64,000 bases of DNA from Mesaphorura yosii (taxonomy: Eukaryota > Arthropoda > Collembola > Poduromorpha > Tullbergiidae). The stretch lies in assembly GCA_009869945.1 (NCBI GenBank), contig WIXG01000097.1, forward strand, positions 124,001 to 188,000. The letters are read 5' to 3'. The notes below the pieces were generated by a model, which did no database searches, was not told the DNA's origin, and worked only from the letters and a program-made list of their open reading frames with translations. Made by a program: the position numbers and the translations under genes. This document shows, piece after piece, positions 1-11,755 of this stretch (the first letter of the stretch is position 1; every line of letters begins with the position of its first letter).

Positions 1-138
1 TTTGCAGTGTTGATTTATTTTATGTACTTCAAATAATAGCAAGAAATCATTCTGACGAAAACGAACAGGAGAGGAAGTGACTGTACACATAATTTGGGTG
101 AAGGTCGTTTCGGAACGAAGACTCATGAATATTTTAGC

Positions 139-1777
139 CTATTGTATTAGCTTTGTAATGGAAACGCTGTTGACCACAGCAGAACCAGCAGCGTTGGATA
201 CGGACGCGGACGCGACCATCGGCGTAGATGGGAAGAGTGTACCAGCAATGATTGTATTTAGCAAATTTTTAACTGGCACCTCCAAAACAGTCGCGACGAA
301 TCATTTGATAAAGGTTCCAAAAAATTCAGAGACCTGAGATATAAAGGAATAAATAAAATGACGTGTTTTGTAATGACCATTTCTAATCTATGCCTTACAA
401 TCTCTGACCAGAAGTTCAAGATGAGCCCCAATCCCGACACGTCGATACTCAAATAACCCAGATCCCTCATGTCAAGCCTTTCGAGGGATACCGCACTCAG
501 TCCAGCCGTAACACGGCACTGAATGACGATTTTGACTCCCTTTAGATTCTCTGTGACACTGGCTGATGGTCCAAGCCACAGCATGAAGTAAAACAACTTG
601 ACATCGTTCAGTTCAAGCTCGGCGTCGAATACAATGACCCCATTCTTCAAAAGTATCCAACGATCCAATTAGATAATACACCGCGACGGTGACACCGTGT
701 ACGTCTCAATTTACCGGCTCGAGGACAAGATTTGCTGGTCCTGATCGGTGAATCGTTTCCATTCCGCGCAGGACGCCAGAGTAGAGAGACGCAATCTCAT
801 GCCAGCGGACTCCATGAATAACTTGGCTAAATTCCAGAGAGTTGTCGGGTAAATCTATCCGGCCCATTCCGGTGATCGCTTCCACGAGCGTGTCATGAAT
901 GACGGGCTCAATCATATACAAAATCTGAACTCCGAGTGACGTGATGATGTCATCGATCACATCACTGAATTCATCTCCCCCAAAGGACCTTCGAATTTCA
1001 AGTTGATGTCAAGGAGTGACAATTCGTATTGTAAGTCTTTGACTTTGAATCCTCCGAATATGATTCCAAGCTTGGAACCACCGGTCGGCTGAATTCCGGA
1101 GACTGTAATCAAGAAGGAGCCCTTGCCGTAGATGGGCAGAATCAAAGCAGCCAATCCATCAATGTCATAATCCCCTGTCGAGAATAAAATGAAGGTGTGA
1201 GGAATTTGTGGTGTAGAAACTATGCTTGAGTTTGTATATTGAATGAGACTGACCAATTATGGTGAAACTTGGAAGCTCCAGCCCCATTTCTAGTGTCAGA
1301 AGTATCAGGTTAGAGTTTAGGTGGGAAAGTTTAGTATGTCGAGTGTCGAAAGCCCATCAACCTGAATGTCTCTGCATTGGCAAAAATGTAAAAATGAATT
1401 GTCAATGAAAATTGTAACAAATGCGTCGCCCTTACGTCAAGCTCCCTTTGACCTTCAACAGTGGCTCTTGGATATCCAGATTAATTTCCGCCATTTCCAG
1501 AGGGTCAAGTGGCGGAATGCCCAATTCAGGATAACCTGTGGACATCCCTCCTTTGAATGCGTTTAGTATTTCAATGATCAAGTCATCCAGAATGTTTTCG
1601 GTGCCAGATTCAGATGCAACGGCGTTTGCTGTGAAACAGTAAGGTTTCTTTATGGAACAATTTGTGAAGGAAGCGTTGAGAGTTTAACCGTTTTTCGAAT
1701 GTGTTGCATGCTTCGCATGGTGTCAGATTAGCAGCTACCGGAAATCCCAGAATCGCGAAAGCAACAATGGAGTTCAT
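139..1777 (-). pseudogene. JHBP/BPI-fold secreted protein (takeout or group-7-allergen-like), disabled copy
   Basis: The minus strand encodes a likely signal peptide starting MNSIVAFAILGF at 1777. Conserved blocks of a haemolymph juvenile-hormone-binding/BPI-type lipid-binding fold follow, including the strings GDYDIDGLAALILPIYGKG, FGGFKVKDLQYEL and IDVSGLGLILNFW. Plausible introns lie near 1250-1179, 711-648 and 400-348. The coding blocks are not continuous. One base appears to be missing near 1330, between the strand ending LSTLDI and the strand starting LSHLNS. Another is missing near 980, in a run of five G. An in-frame TGA at 303-301 is followed by about 50 more plausible codons that end at the TAG at 139. 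The joint between the first two exons is also unclear. The family binds hydrophobic ligands in secreted fluids, but the ligand here is unknown. Two single-base losses could be assembly errors. With the stop as well, a pseudogene is the simplest reading. Confidence 0.62.
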
Positions 1778-2010
1778 TGTTCTCTAGCTCAGGTTCTCTG
1801 AACTTGGTACTCGAGTAATTGGTTGTAGTGTTGCAGAGAAGATTTGAAGTGGAATATCGTCAGATACATTACGAAGTCCGCTTCAAATCAATTAAATTAA
1901 GTCCGATTGGAATGCCTCCTAAGCGCAGTCAGAGAAGGGCGTGTAGGGGAGAATTTATTTTTACTCTCAAAATATCATTAGATTAATAACCTGAACGAGA
2001 TGAGTCACGA

Positions 2011-2020
2011 TTTATAAATT
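2011..2020 (+). promoter_or_regulatory. TATA-like box upstream of the first gustatory receptor
   Basis: An isolated TTTATAAATT lies about 50 bases before the ATG at 2072. The interval 1778-2071 separates two divergently transcribed genes and may be a shared promoter. The TATAAATT core is repeated upstream of the second receptor. No transcription start is visible, so this is suggestive only. Confidence 0.35.
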
Positions 2021-2071
2021 AATTGCACCAATAAAAGAAACAACGTTCCATTCAAGCAATGAACATCAAAC

Positions 2072-3426
2072 ATGGCTGTTGTGTCGATTGCGGAGCCTTG
2101 CGACCAGCAGACGTCTGTGAAGGCTTTGGCGCGAGCAGAGTCCGAACTGCTTCACCTCATCAAATACGGGCTGCGGGGCCTGCAATTTTGCGGGTATACA
2201 CCGCTTTCAACGTCCAAGTGCACTTTGGAATGGAGGTGGATGAGCATTCCGTCCGTCTACCAATTTGTATTAATGATTTTCACTGTGCTCACGTTGTGTG
2301 GCTACTTCGTGAACTCGCAGAAAATCCTGCTGAAGTCGAATAATCATAATGGAGACACTGGCGGCCGAACGGAGTTGTTTTCTGGGATACTCCTCGTTCT
2401 GTCAATATCAGGATTCACTTTACTGCACCGGATTTGGGGAATGTTGAGCGCCAGCAGTATGCTGAGCTTCTGGAAGCAAAATGTGCAGTTATTGGCCGAA
2501 TTTTCTAATCGCGGCATTGATTACATGAGCTCACATGATGCTGTACTAGAGAAAATCTACAAGCACAGCAGACGTTCATTCTTTGGATTCACGGCATTAG
2601 TCTTAGTGAACTTCGGGGTCTTTTATAGCGTCCTGGCTTCAGTAGAAGGCCAGAATGTTAAGAAGAATGTTTTCGAGCAAAATTTTGACGAACTGGATGC
2701 GGTTGTAATCGTGTTTTACATGCTGGGCACTTTTTACTTTTATTTGCATTTCACTCACTCGATTTTTCTTACATTCTTCCCAAAGTTTTACGCTGGTCTG
2801 TTCACAATTATCTCGACGGAAGTTGAAACTATCCAGATTGAGCAGCACACAGCTGAAGAAATCATTGCCCAAATCGACAATTTTCTGGAATTACACAAAT
2901 TGGTTCAACGCACAATTGGAAAGTACAATGAAGTGTTTGGAGTAAAGCTGCTGACCGAAGTTATGTTTTGGTGCATCGTCGTCCTGATTTACCTGTTCAT
3001 CAGTACAATTTGGATCTTCAACCTGCATTTGGCATACGCTGCATGCTCATTTCCCACGGTTCTCCTGTTTTCAGCCATGGCCTTCAAGCTTTGCACTGCG
3101 GCAGACGAAACTACGGTGGAATCTAAGAAAATAGTTGACGGGTTGTGGAAATTGGAAGGATTTTACCAAATTCGTACGTCAACGTCGAAAAGGATCGAAA
3201 TGGTGGTGTTGAATTTAAACACCAATCCACCACATGTTTCCGTCGCAAACTTCTTCACTGTTAATCGACAGCTTGCAACGACGGTAAAAATTATTATTCG
3301 AAGTGGACAAATGCCATGGGCATATTCAATTTTACATTCGTTGCCATTTTAACTTTGTAGATTGTTTGCGGAATGCTGACTTACTTGGTCATCTTGATAC
3401 AGTTTCAGTTAAGCGAAATCAAGTGA
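2072..3426 (+). CDS. Gustatory receptor, 7tm_7 family (tandem copy 1)
   Basis: Two exons (2072-3283 and 3361-3426) give 425 residues, the usual size for an arthropod gustatory receptor. These seven-pass plasma-membrane proteins act as ligand-gated cation channels in chemosensory neurons. Hydrophobic segments are visible near residues 65-85, 105-125, 170-190, 215-235, 295-320 and 325-345, with the last in the C-terminal exon. The family signature is split by the intron: exon 1 ends with a VNRQLATT-type stretch and exon 2 encodes TYLVILIQFQ, matching the TYhhhhhQF motif. The start was chosen for the best N-terminus; an ATG at 2059 is in another frame. The gene is paired with a paralogue 400 bases downstream that shares a CGYTPLS motif in the N-terminus and an EVMFWC(I/F)VVL stretch. 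Ligand cannot be inferred. Confidence 0.88.
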
Positions 3427-3730
3427 GTATTAATGATTTTTAGGCGGTACCTACGTCTCATTTCATTTAGCGTCAACCCATTCATTCTCTTCTTCATTCA
3501 CCGGCGTGGTTTCATCCAAGTGATAAGTTCGTGCAATCGATAGTATGTGATATGGATAAAACCGCCTTTGTTCTTTGTTCATATTATCGATTGAAGTAAA
3601 AGCAATTAAATTAATTTTGTGGTGTTCTCTCTAAAGAAATGAACGTGCATTTTTCAGACACTAACAGGACATCCGCTCCTGTCAATTTACTCTGGTGTTT
3701 CGCACAATAAACTTACCAATTAGCTAATTG

Positions 3731-3738
3731 TATAAATT
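3731..3738 (+). promoter_or_regulatory. TATA-like box upstream of the second gustatory receptor
   Basis: TATAAATT lies about 100 bases before the ATG at 3833. The same eight bases occur upstream of the first receptor. This would fit a promoter copied with the tandem duplication, but the surrounding bases are AT-rich and chance is possible. Confidence 0.3.
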
Positions 3739-3832
3739 GCGCAATATAATTTATTACGAGGACGTGCTTAGGCCTGAATTACTACACGCTAATTAGTTCT
3801 TGGCTAGCCCCCGTCTAGTGAACTCTGTGAGG

Positions 3833-5282
3833 ATGGTGACAGTTAAAATTAAAGAGGCCTACATGGAAGCCTCGACCCCGGAACTGCTCGCGGAGAAGAA
3901 GCTCTTTGAACTGGTCAGGCACTCGTTTCGCTGCACTCAATTTTGTGGATACACACCGCTGTCCTGGCATAAGAACAATAGCTTGCGTCACAAGTGGTTT
4001 GCCATTCCAGCAATATACCAAATTCTTTTATTGCTTTCGTCTGGCGTACTATCGATTTATTCGGCCACCGAAGTGGATGTGTCCGTTTTCAAGAAGATAG
4101 GCATACTTGGAGAAACAGAAATTCTTAGTGGACTTGGTCTTTCGATGTGCATGATCGTGTTGATCATATTTCATAAGGTCTTGGGCATTTTTGACACAAA
4201 TAAAGTGCTAACATTTTGGGAAAATAACTATCGTCTACTGGCACGCTTTGCAGCGAACGAAATCGATCTGCATTCAACTCATCAGGACAAACTGGGAGCC
4301 ATTCCGAAATCAAACAAGAGAACCATCCAGACATACGTTCTTTTGATTCTCGGAGGGCTTGCACTCGCTGCTGCAGCTGTTGTTTCTGGAAACAAATTTG
4401 TGAACAGTGCGTTGGAGCTCTTATCGCTGCACTTTTTGATTGGACAGATAATTACTGGGCTCCAGTTTTACTCGCATTTTTGCCAGACACTCTGGATCGC
4501 CACATTCATTAAACTGTATGCTGCTCTCTCTTCAATTTTGGCAACAGAGTTAAAATTCCTTCGGCTCAATAAACCGAAGAACGAACTGGGAGAGGGTAGT
4601 TTCAATTCCAGGATTACGGCACTGATAAGATTGTACAAGAATCTGGAAGCTGTGGTGGTAGAATACAACGCTACTTTTGGCACGAGAATTGTCGCTGAGG
4701 TCATGTTCTGGTGCTTTGTGGTCCTCCTGTATACGTTCTTCGGAATTTTGTGGCTTTCGCGAGGAGAAATTTTCTTTTCTCTTACGTCAATTCCATTGAT
4801 TATAATTTTTCTGAGCTCGTATTACCACTTGGGGTCCGACTCTAGCAAACTAAGCTGTGACACTCGTGCGGTTGGAGAGCAATTGTCCGAATTGTATGAG
4901 TTGGCAGAGGTCGACGTGACCAACTTAAGAAAGGTAAAACACCAGCAAATCTTGTCTTTAGGAAATAGAAATTTTGAGAATGAATGAATTCGGAATTTGT
5001 AGATTCAGATGTTGGCGATGAAGTTAAACACAACCCCACCAAAAATTTCTGGAGCAATGTTTTTTAATGTGGACAGGCAACTTTTAAGTTCGGTGAGAAT
5101 GTTTACATTTATTCAAATGTATATGCGTAGTGTTCTGTTAAAATGGTTCTCTTCATCCTTTCTAGACCTTTTGCGCATTGGCGACGTATTTGTTCATACT
5201 CCTGCAATTTCAACTGAACGAAGTCACTCATTCACAATCGACGGGTTCAATAGGCTGTAATTGTTCTGGAATTAAACGCTGA
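3833..5282 (+). CDS. Gustatory receptor, 7tm_7 family (tandem copy 2)
   Basis: Three exons (3833-4933, 5003-5092, 5166-5282) give 435 residues. The ATG at 3833 is the first in frame; sequence before it is open only from a TTG. N-terminal FCGYTPLSW and internal EVMFWCFVVLLYTFF match the upstream paralogue. Exon 2 encodes FFNVDRQLLSS and exon 3 encodes TYLFILLQFQ, the gustatory-receptor C-terminal signature. As in copy 1, the protein should be a seven-pass membrane chemoreceptor. It has one more intron than copy 1, placed between the P-P-K region and the LRKVKHQ region, so the copies differ by one intron gain or loss. The C-terminal tail after the signature is about 20 residues longer and contains two cysteines. 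Confidence 0.88.
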
Positions 5283-6885
5283 GTGATTGAAATAATGCCC
5301 AGCAAATGTTCTCTCACGGCTACTTTCTGTAAGTAACCTCAAATATAAAAAGGAGAATTTGAAAAATTATGTTCGGTGTTTGCCGAACTTTGTACAGCAC
5401 GAGTTTGATTAATAACGAAACATCTCATTAGTCACACTTTAAGTACCAATTTCGGAGAAGCCAAATGCCAAAAAACACGGCGTCAGGCACAATTAACCAG
5501 ACGGACGAACGATTGTGGGGAATTGTGTTTATCTGGCCTAAATTGCGTTAAGTGGATTAGCAATGACTGTGTGCAAAGCAAAACTTTGTAGTGATATCTT
5601 TTAATTGTTTGGTGGGTCAAGAAGTCAACTTATCGTTTGACCAGCGGCAGCACATTCGAGGCAGACATTAAGCAAGTTGGGGTTCGACGACGAAGTAGTT
5701 CAGGTCTGGCTTTGATTTATCATCGGGTTCTTAAATTGAGAGCAAGGTTTCAATTCCATAATTCTCGCCGTTCACGTCCTCAGTCACACGCTGTATGCAA
5801 GTGTGAGCCAGCCAAAAATAATAACTGGAGCAAACCAGAGCCGGAAAGTGAAAGTCATTATAAAAATGCATGAGCTTCAGATTACAACAGCAGAAAGAGA
5901 GAAGGGAGCTGTGATTGTACTCTTTCAATTGATACGGTTCGACTGGTTGACCCCCAAAGACGAAATTCCCTTTGTGACAGCAAATTGACGTCAATGGTTA
6001 ATATCAATGTGTACACTGTATCTGTGCGCGCCTCGATTTATGCTGAACGCATGCTAATTCGGATGCAAAAATTATGCGGGTGCGTAAGTCTCGTTGCTCA
6101 TTCATTCACGCACGACATTTAGCACAACGTCGAAGAATTCTGTTAAGACGAAATTGCTGTTATGCAACATGGGTAATTAGCATTACGGAACAAGAAACAA
6201 GAGCAACGGAACCTCGGCTCACATGTGAGAAAATTCTCAGTGTGCAGTTATTTTGATATGTTTGTTCGACTGTTCGTCCGGGCGACCACACAATGTCAAG
6301 CAATTAGTCAATGCGCATAGGGCCACATTAAGAAAGTAAAAGTATAGCGTGGAATGGCTAATGTTAACGGGAGATAATGGTAACTACGCGCAACAGCGAC
6401 CATTGTTGCGCGAAAGGGTATTTATATTGTACTCGCAAGCAGCAGTAGTAGGAATATGAACTGGGAGGCTTCTTCCCCGTTTCGTAACCGGCTTCAGGTC
6501 TTGACCACTCAATTACAGCGGCAAATCCCAGTGGAAAAATATACTTTCTTACTACAAAAGTGAGAACTGTGGCCTGCGACCGCTGATGAATACCTACTAG
6601 ATACCAAGATGCATTATTGTTCTTGACCATTTTAAAATCTTGCACAATATCTCAGACGAGTCATTGTAATTCAGTGAGTTGACCAGTTAAGTTCGTGAAT
6701 AAAGTCTCATTCTTGGTGTTGAGCTCCTTATCGCGTATCGCATCTCGTGAAGTTAGAAAGTGCACGGAAGACAAAAGTCTCAAGGATGGTCCGATAAATT
6801 CGACGTGCAAAGATTCGTCAATCCTGTGAGGAATAATTGTGATTGGAAAATAAATCCTTTGCGAGATCGTGGCGTGCTGTCAACA
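5283..6885 (+). other. Intergenic stretch before the peroxidase gene
   Basis: About 1.6 kb between the second gustatory receptor and the first coding exon of the peroxidase. Open frames here are short, overlap on both strands and have no recognisable domain. The last part, roughly 6700-6885, is probably the peroxidase 5' untranslated leader, because it runs directly into an ATG and a good splice donor. Confidence 0.5.
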
Positions 6886-9800
6886 ATGGATTTCTACGTA
6901 TCAAGGTAAGCGTTAACCGTAGTCAATCTGCAATGGAATGCCTACGTTTGTAGACGCCAATTCGAAGAAATTGTTTCATCACACTTAACTTGTTGAGGGT
7001 TCGTTAGTTCTGTGCAATATGGATTGATGCGAAGTTTGTCACGAAAGACTAATTGTCTTGTGATAAATCTGATACACTCGCGTTTGGATTGATGATGCGG
7101 AGCGGGTTAAATATTAAAACAATGAACTGAATCTTTCGGCTTTCGGGCATAATCTTTTGCGAGACTAGAAGGTATCGTCATTTCATAAATAGGCTGTACG
7201 ACTTCAGCGCTATAGACCAGGTATCCTCTCTGGAAATCACGAGGAGAAATTGCCTGTCCGCTGGCGCTGTACACGCTGAGATAAATTACAAGATCAGTCG
7301 CTCTTTCCTCACAACTCAGTTATATTTTGATTTAAGGACATTTCCATAAATAATGGTAGCATCGAAATTGAAAGGGAATGTTTAGAAATCCTTCGATTCA
7401 GAAGAATGCCTAAATAATCTCAACAATGAGGACAATGCCCGAGTTCGAATTGGGTTCATAATTCAATAAGTTATGGTTTCATATCTCACATTGGCTCATT
7501 TCACAGCCCGTCGACTCTGTCCAGGCGCACGCATTTATGATCCGTGCGGCTGAGAAAGTTGAGTGTATTGGGCTTACCCTTTTCATCTTCTTTTGTAGGA
7601 CGACCTTGCTGCTAATTTTAATGTTATTCATAACTTCGTCCTCGTCCTCGGACTCCTCAACAATCTCAACAACACAGAACCCAATTGCACTTATTCTTGA
7701 GCACAAACAACTCGAACCAATTCTGAGCATCTTCAAGTCTGGAGACGGAGACAAGAAGCAGGAGAAATTGAAAGTATCTGATAGTTCGAAGGTCGAAGAG
7801 GTTGATGAACAGACGACTGCGAGGAGCACGAAGCTCACACCTGACCTTATTCGGCAGCTCCTCGCCTCGTCATTTGAGAAAATTGCCGACGCTCTGGCCG
7901 GGGAAGATGAGACCTTCGTGAATGCAACGATGAGCCTTAATACTACTACAATTGCAGCCGAAAGCCCAGACGGAGACGCAAACGACAAGAGCGAAAAGCC
8001 TCATTCGAGACAGGCGAGAAATGTGGATATTCGAATGCAGCCTTCGATGGGCAACACGACCCGCTCGTCTGCCTTTGGCAGAGCAGTTCGAGGTGAGAAA
8101 CTGTGACCGGATTACACAAGAAGCAAGGAGCACTCAATGAGGAACACGAGATTAAATATGTCAATGTCGCTAATTCCATTCAAGCGAACAATTACTATAA
8201 GCAATATCGCATAATCTTGCATCAGGTCCAGAAACAGCCAGCCCGGGCTTCATGGCTACCGTTCCAAGAGAGATTTTACAGCAATCCTTTGACGTAGCCC
8301 GAGACGACTGGCTTTCGCGACAACGGTCCATTGAGAACATGTGGATGAGCAGTAAAATACTACTACATATTTTTACTTATGTTGTGAATGCCTTTTATGC
8401 GATGCGCTAATTCTAATGCTTTAAGGTGGTGGAGGCTCTGATCCTAGATCGCCAGTCGGTACAGCGTACGCATTCAGCGCTCCTAACGAGCAGGCCTTGG
8501 CCATGTCCAATAATTCAGCCCTGCTCGAAATTGCGTCACGAGCATTCATGCGAAGTCTGAGCCCGGAAGCCCAAAGGGCAATCAGACAAAAGAGACAGAT
8601 TTCCAACATGTTAATGGATCCCAGAATGATGATGATGCCAGAGAACATGATGCAGGTCAACGTAAAGCCATTCGTCAAGGGACCGGACATGTCAAGTTAG
8701 TTTCTACTTCACATCATTGCTTGCTACGTTGAAGTTACGATTTGATTAAATCGTGTTTCTGTCTGTTGCAGTGAACTGTGGAAAGAGTGAACCCGAGCAG
8801 TGTGATCGGGGCACACCATTTCGCACCTTGTCTGGAATCTGCAACAATCTGAGGAATCCTGGCTGGGGAAAAGCGGTTTCAATATTTGATCGCATGCTTC
8901 CGCCAGTTTATTCCGACGGGATCTCCGTGCCTCGAATGCATTCGGTCACTGGACAACTGCTCCCATCTCCACGTTATGTGTCATCGACTGTTCATATTGA
9001 CGTGTCGCACTTGAGTCGAAAGCATACTCTGCTTCTGATGCAGTACGGTCAGTTCTTGGACCACGACGTCACGTTCACACCAGTTCACAGAGGACCCAAC
9101 GGAATTCTGAACTGTCGCTCCTGTTCAAGTACGAAAGAAGTGCACCCGGAATGCTGGCCAATCCAGGTTCCATTCGGTGACACGTACTACCCGGATCGTG
9201 AGATTGCCACAGGCAAAGCGTACTGCATTCCGTTCACTAGAAGTCTGCCTGGTCAACAGAGACTTGGACCGAGAGAGCAGATTAATCAAAACTCGGCGTA
9301 CATTGACAGCAGTCAAGTGTACGGAGAAAATATTTGCAAGAGTATCGGACTCCGTTCACATGGTGGATATTTGAATGGGACACTCCAGCCGCAAGGAAAG
9401 GCTGTGATGCCACAGGTAAACTCTTACTTTCAATCATAAGCAGGCTAAGAACTGAAGATAACCAAGCCGGTGTCTTTTATTTCGTAGACGAATGACATTC
9501 GTGAATGCAAATCGAAGTCTGGATTTTGCTTCAGTGCCGGAGATTCCCGCGCCAGTGAGCAGCCGGCCCTCGCAGCAGTGCACACATTATTTTTGCGCGA
9601 ACACAATCGGCTCGTCGACGGCTTGCACGCTATAAATCCACACTGGTTCGAAGAAAAATTGTTCCAGCAAGCCCGGCGGATTCTGATTGCAGAAAACCAG
9701 CACATTGTGTACAACGAATTCTTGCCGAGAATTATTGGACCAAGCGCCATGAACGCTTACGATTTGAACCTTGAACAAAGCTTCTACTACACACGTTATG

Positions 9801-11164
9801 ACCCAACTTGTGAAGCGTCGATGTACAATGAATTTGCAACTGCAGCGTTCCGTTTTGGGCACAGTCTCATCCGACCTCAACTGCCTCGTATGAACGACCA
9901 CTACCACGGAATGAATCCCACAATTCAGCTTCGTGACGGATTCTTCAATTCCGACATGCTCATGAAGCCACTCATGATTGACGAAGTGATCCGTGGCTTG
10001 CTGGCTGAGCCCATGGAACAGCTTGATCCGTTCGTCACTAACGAGCTCACCAATCATTTATTCGAAGACAAGAACAAGGCGTTCAGTGGAATGGACCTCA
10101 TTTCATTAAACATCCATCGCGGACGTGATCACGGGTTGGACGGGTACAATGCGTATCGCGCAGCCTGCAATCTGCAGAGGGTTCACGTTTTCGAAGAACT
10201 TGCGAGCGAAATTCCAGGCGATGTCATTGAACGACTGAAACTCGTAAGGACTGCTCATATGACGCAGTAGTGGTTAATGTAAAAACACCAACTGAATCTT
10301 TTGTGTTTAGGTTTACACACATGTTGACGATATCGACTTATTTACTGGCGCCCTTGTTGAGCGACCAGTAAAAGGAGGAATCGTGGGACCAACAATTGCT
10401 TGCATTATTGGAAACCAATTCCGGCGACTCCGACAATGCGACCGATTCTGGTACGAGTCGAATGATCCAACTGTTAAGTTTACACCACAACAGTTGGCGG
10501 AAATCAGAAAGACGACCCTGGCTAAAGTGACGTGCGACAATCTTGACATTCCGTCTGATATTCAAAAGCACGCGTTTGATGCACCGCATAATGTTTTGTA
10601 AGTTGGCTAAAATATTTATTTCTTTGGCAAGATGCGTGACAGGTAGGGCATGCGTATGTTTCAGAAATCCTCGAATTCCGTGTGAGAGGCTGCCAACGAT
10701 CGACCTCAACGCCTGGCGTGACCCCATTCCTGGATTTAATGCGCCATTCCCTCCAGTTCCCGCGCCTTATGTCGCTGCACCCGCTCCGGCTGCGTGCAGC
10801 ATTGGCAGCTCTTCAGTTCCTGTTGGAGGCTCCGGCATGGCGTCACCCTGTGTCTCTTGTATCTGCACCAGTGAAGGAGTAAGTGAAGGCAAATTGCAAA
10901 TTCCGTCAATGAGTTCAGGTAGCCCGACATATTGTTTTTTGCCTTTTGCAGACAAAATGTGCATCCCTCCGAATAGTAAATTGCAGCCAACTTCTCCGTG
11001 AAAATCAGCTGGCGAATGTTCTGGCCGACAACGTTTGCACCAATCAATGTGGTTACATGCTCAACAAATCTTCCACTGTCTCTGTCGCCAAACCGTACTC
11101 GAGATTTCGTGCGGTATTCAGGAACTCGATTGGTAAAGCACTGAACAAATTATTCGATTACTGA
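6886..11164 (+). CDS. Secreted animal heme peroxidase, chorion-peroxidase-like
   Basis: Eight exons (6886-6905, 7599-8092, 8426-8695, 8772-9415, 9488-10243, 10311-10597, 10665-10878, 10952-11164) give 965 residues. The 20-nt first exon plus the start of exon 2 makes a signal peptide (MDFYVSR then TTLLLILMLFI). A long Ser/Thr/acidic pro-region follows, with dibasic-type sites near HSRQAR and IRQKRQ. The peroxidase domain starts after C-G-K-S. It holds the distal histidine motif GQFLDHDVTFTP, the catalytic arginine in YDPTCEASMYNEFATAAFR, the proximal histidine in FRFGHSLI, and NIHRGRDHGLDGYNAYR. The C-terminus has a Cys-rich CVSCICTSEG module, typical of insect chorion peroxidases that crosslink tyrosines in extracellular layers. 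It carries no Ig or LRR domains, so it is not a peroxidasin. The substrate and tissue are inferred from the family. Confidence 0.9.
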
Positions 11165-11755
11165 CCATGGCACTCTTAATGCCTGATTCTCACAATTGAA
11201 CAGTGAATAATTGCATGCTGAACTTTATTTCTTTCATTTTCTACTAGAAGAGTAAGTGAAGTGTATTAGGACAAAAGCGAATGATTGCGATCTGAGAGAG
11301 GATATCAAGATCTGTGATAAAAAGATTAGTGAAGGCAAAACATCCAACAACAATAGTGAATGATTTAGTTTATTGTTTTTTGGCACGTTCGTATTTTTAT
11401 TACTCTACTACTTACTTACGGCTTATTGCCTGCCTTTCCGCCAACAATGATTGGAGCGGAGTTGGGCTCACATCATCATTACAAAACAACACATCACTGC
11501 CAGCAAAAAGAACCTCAGATTTGTTCATTAGTTAAAGGAAATCACTCAATTTATGTAATACAGACAAGTTATGTCAGTAGACAAGAGATAAAAATACTGC
11601 ATTACTTCGAAGTTAAGTAATAATTAGTAGTTATTAGTCCATGTCAAGACTGCTCAATTCGTCCAGCAATTGTAACAATATTTATGCTGCTCAGATTAAA
11701 ATCGCTAATTTTTTTCTTACAAACTACAAATTCAGTCTCATTTCAAACTATACAT
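11165..11755. other. Intergenic stretch between convergent genes
   Basis: About 590 AT-rich bases between the peroxidase stop and the stop of the MCTP-like gene, which is transcribed toward it. This should hold both 3' untranslated regions. No gene, repeat or RNA was recognised. Confidence 0.5.

Noticed and set aside
7479-8179. Minus-strand frames opposite the peroxidase pro-region
   Set aside because: They mirror a real coding exon with signal peptide and correct phases on the plus strand.
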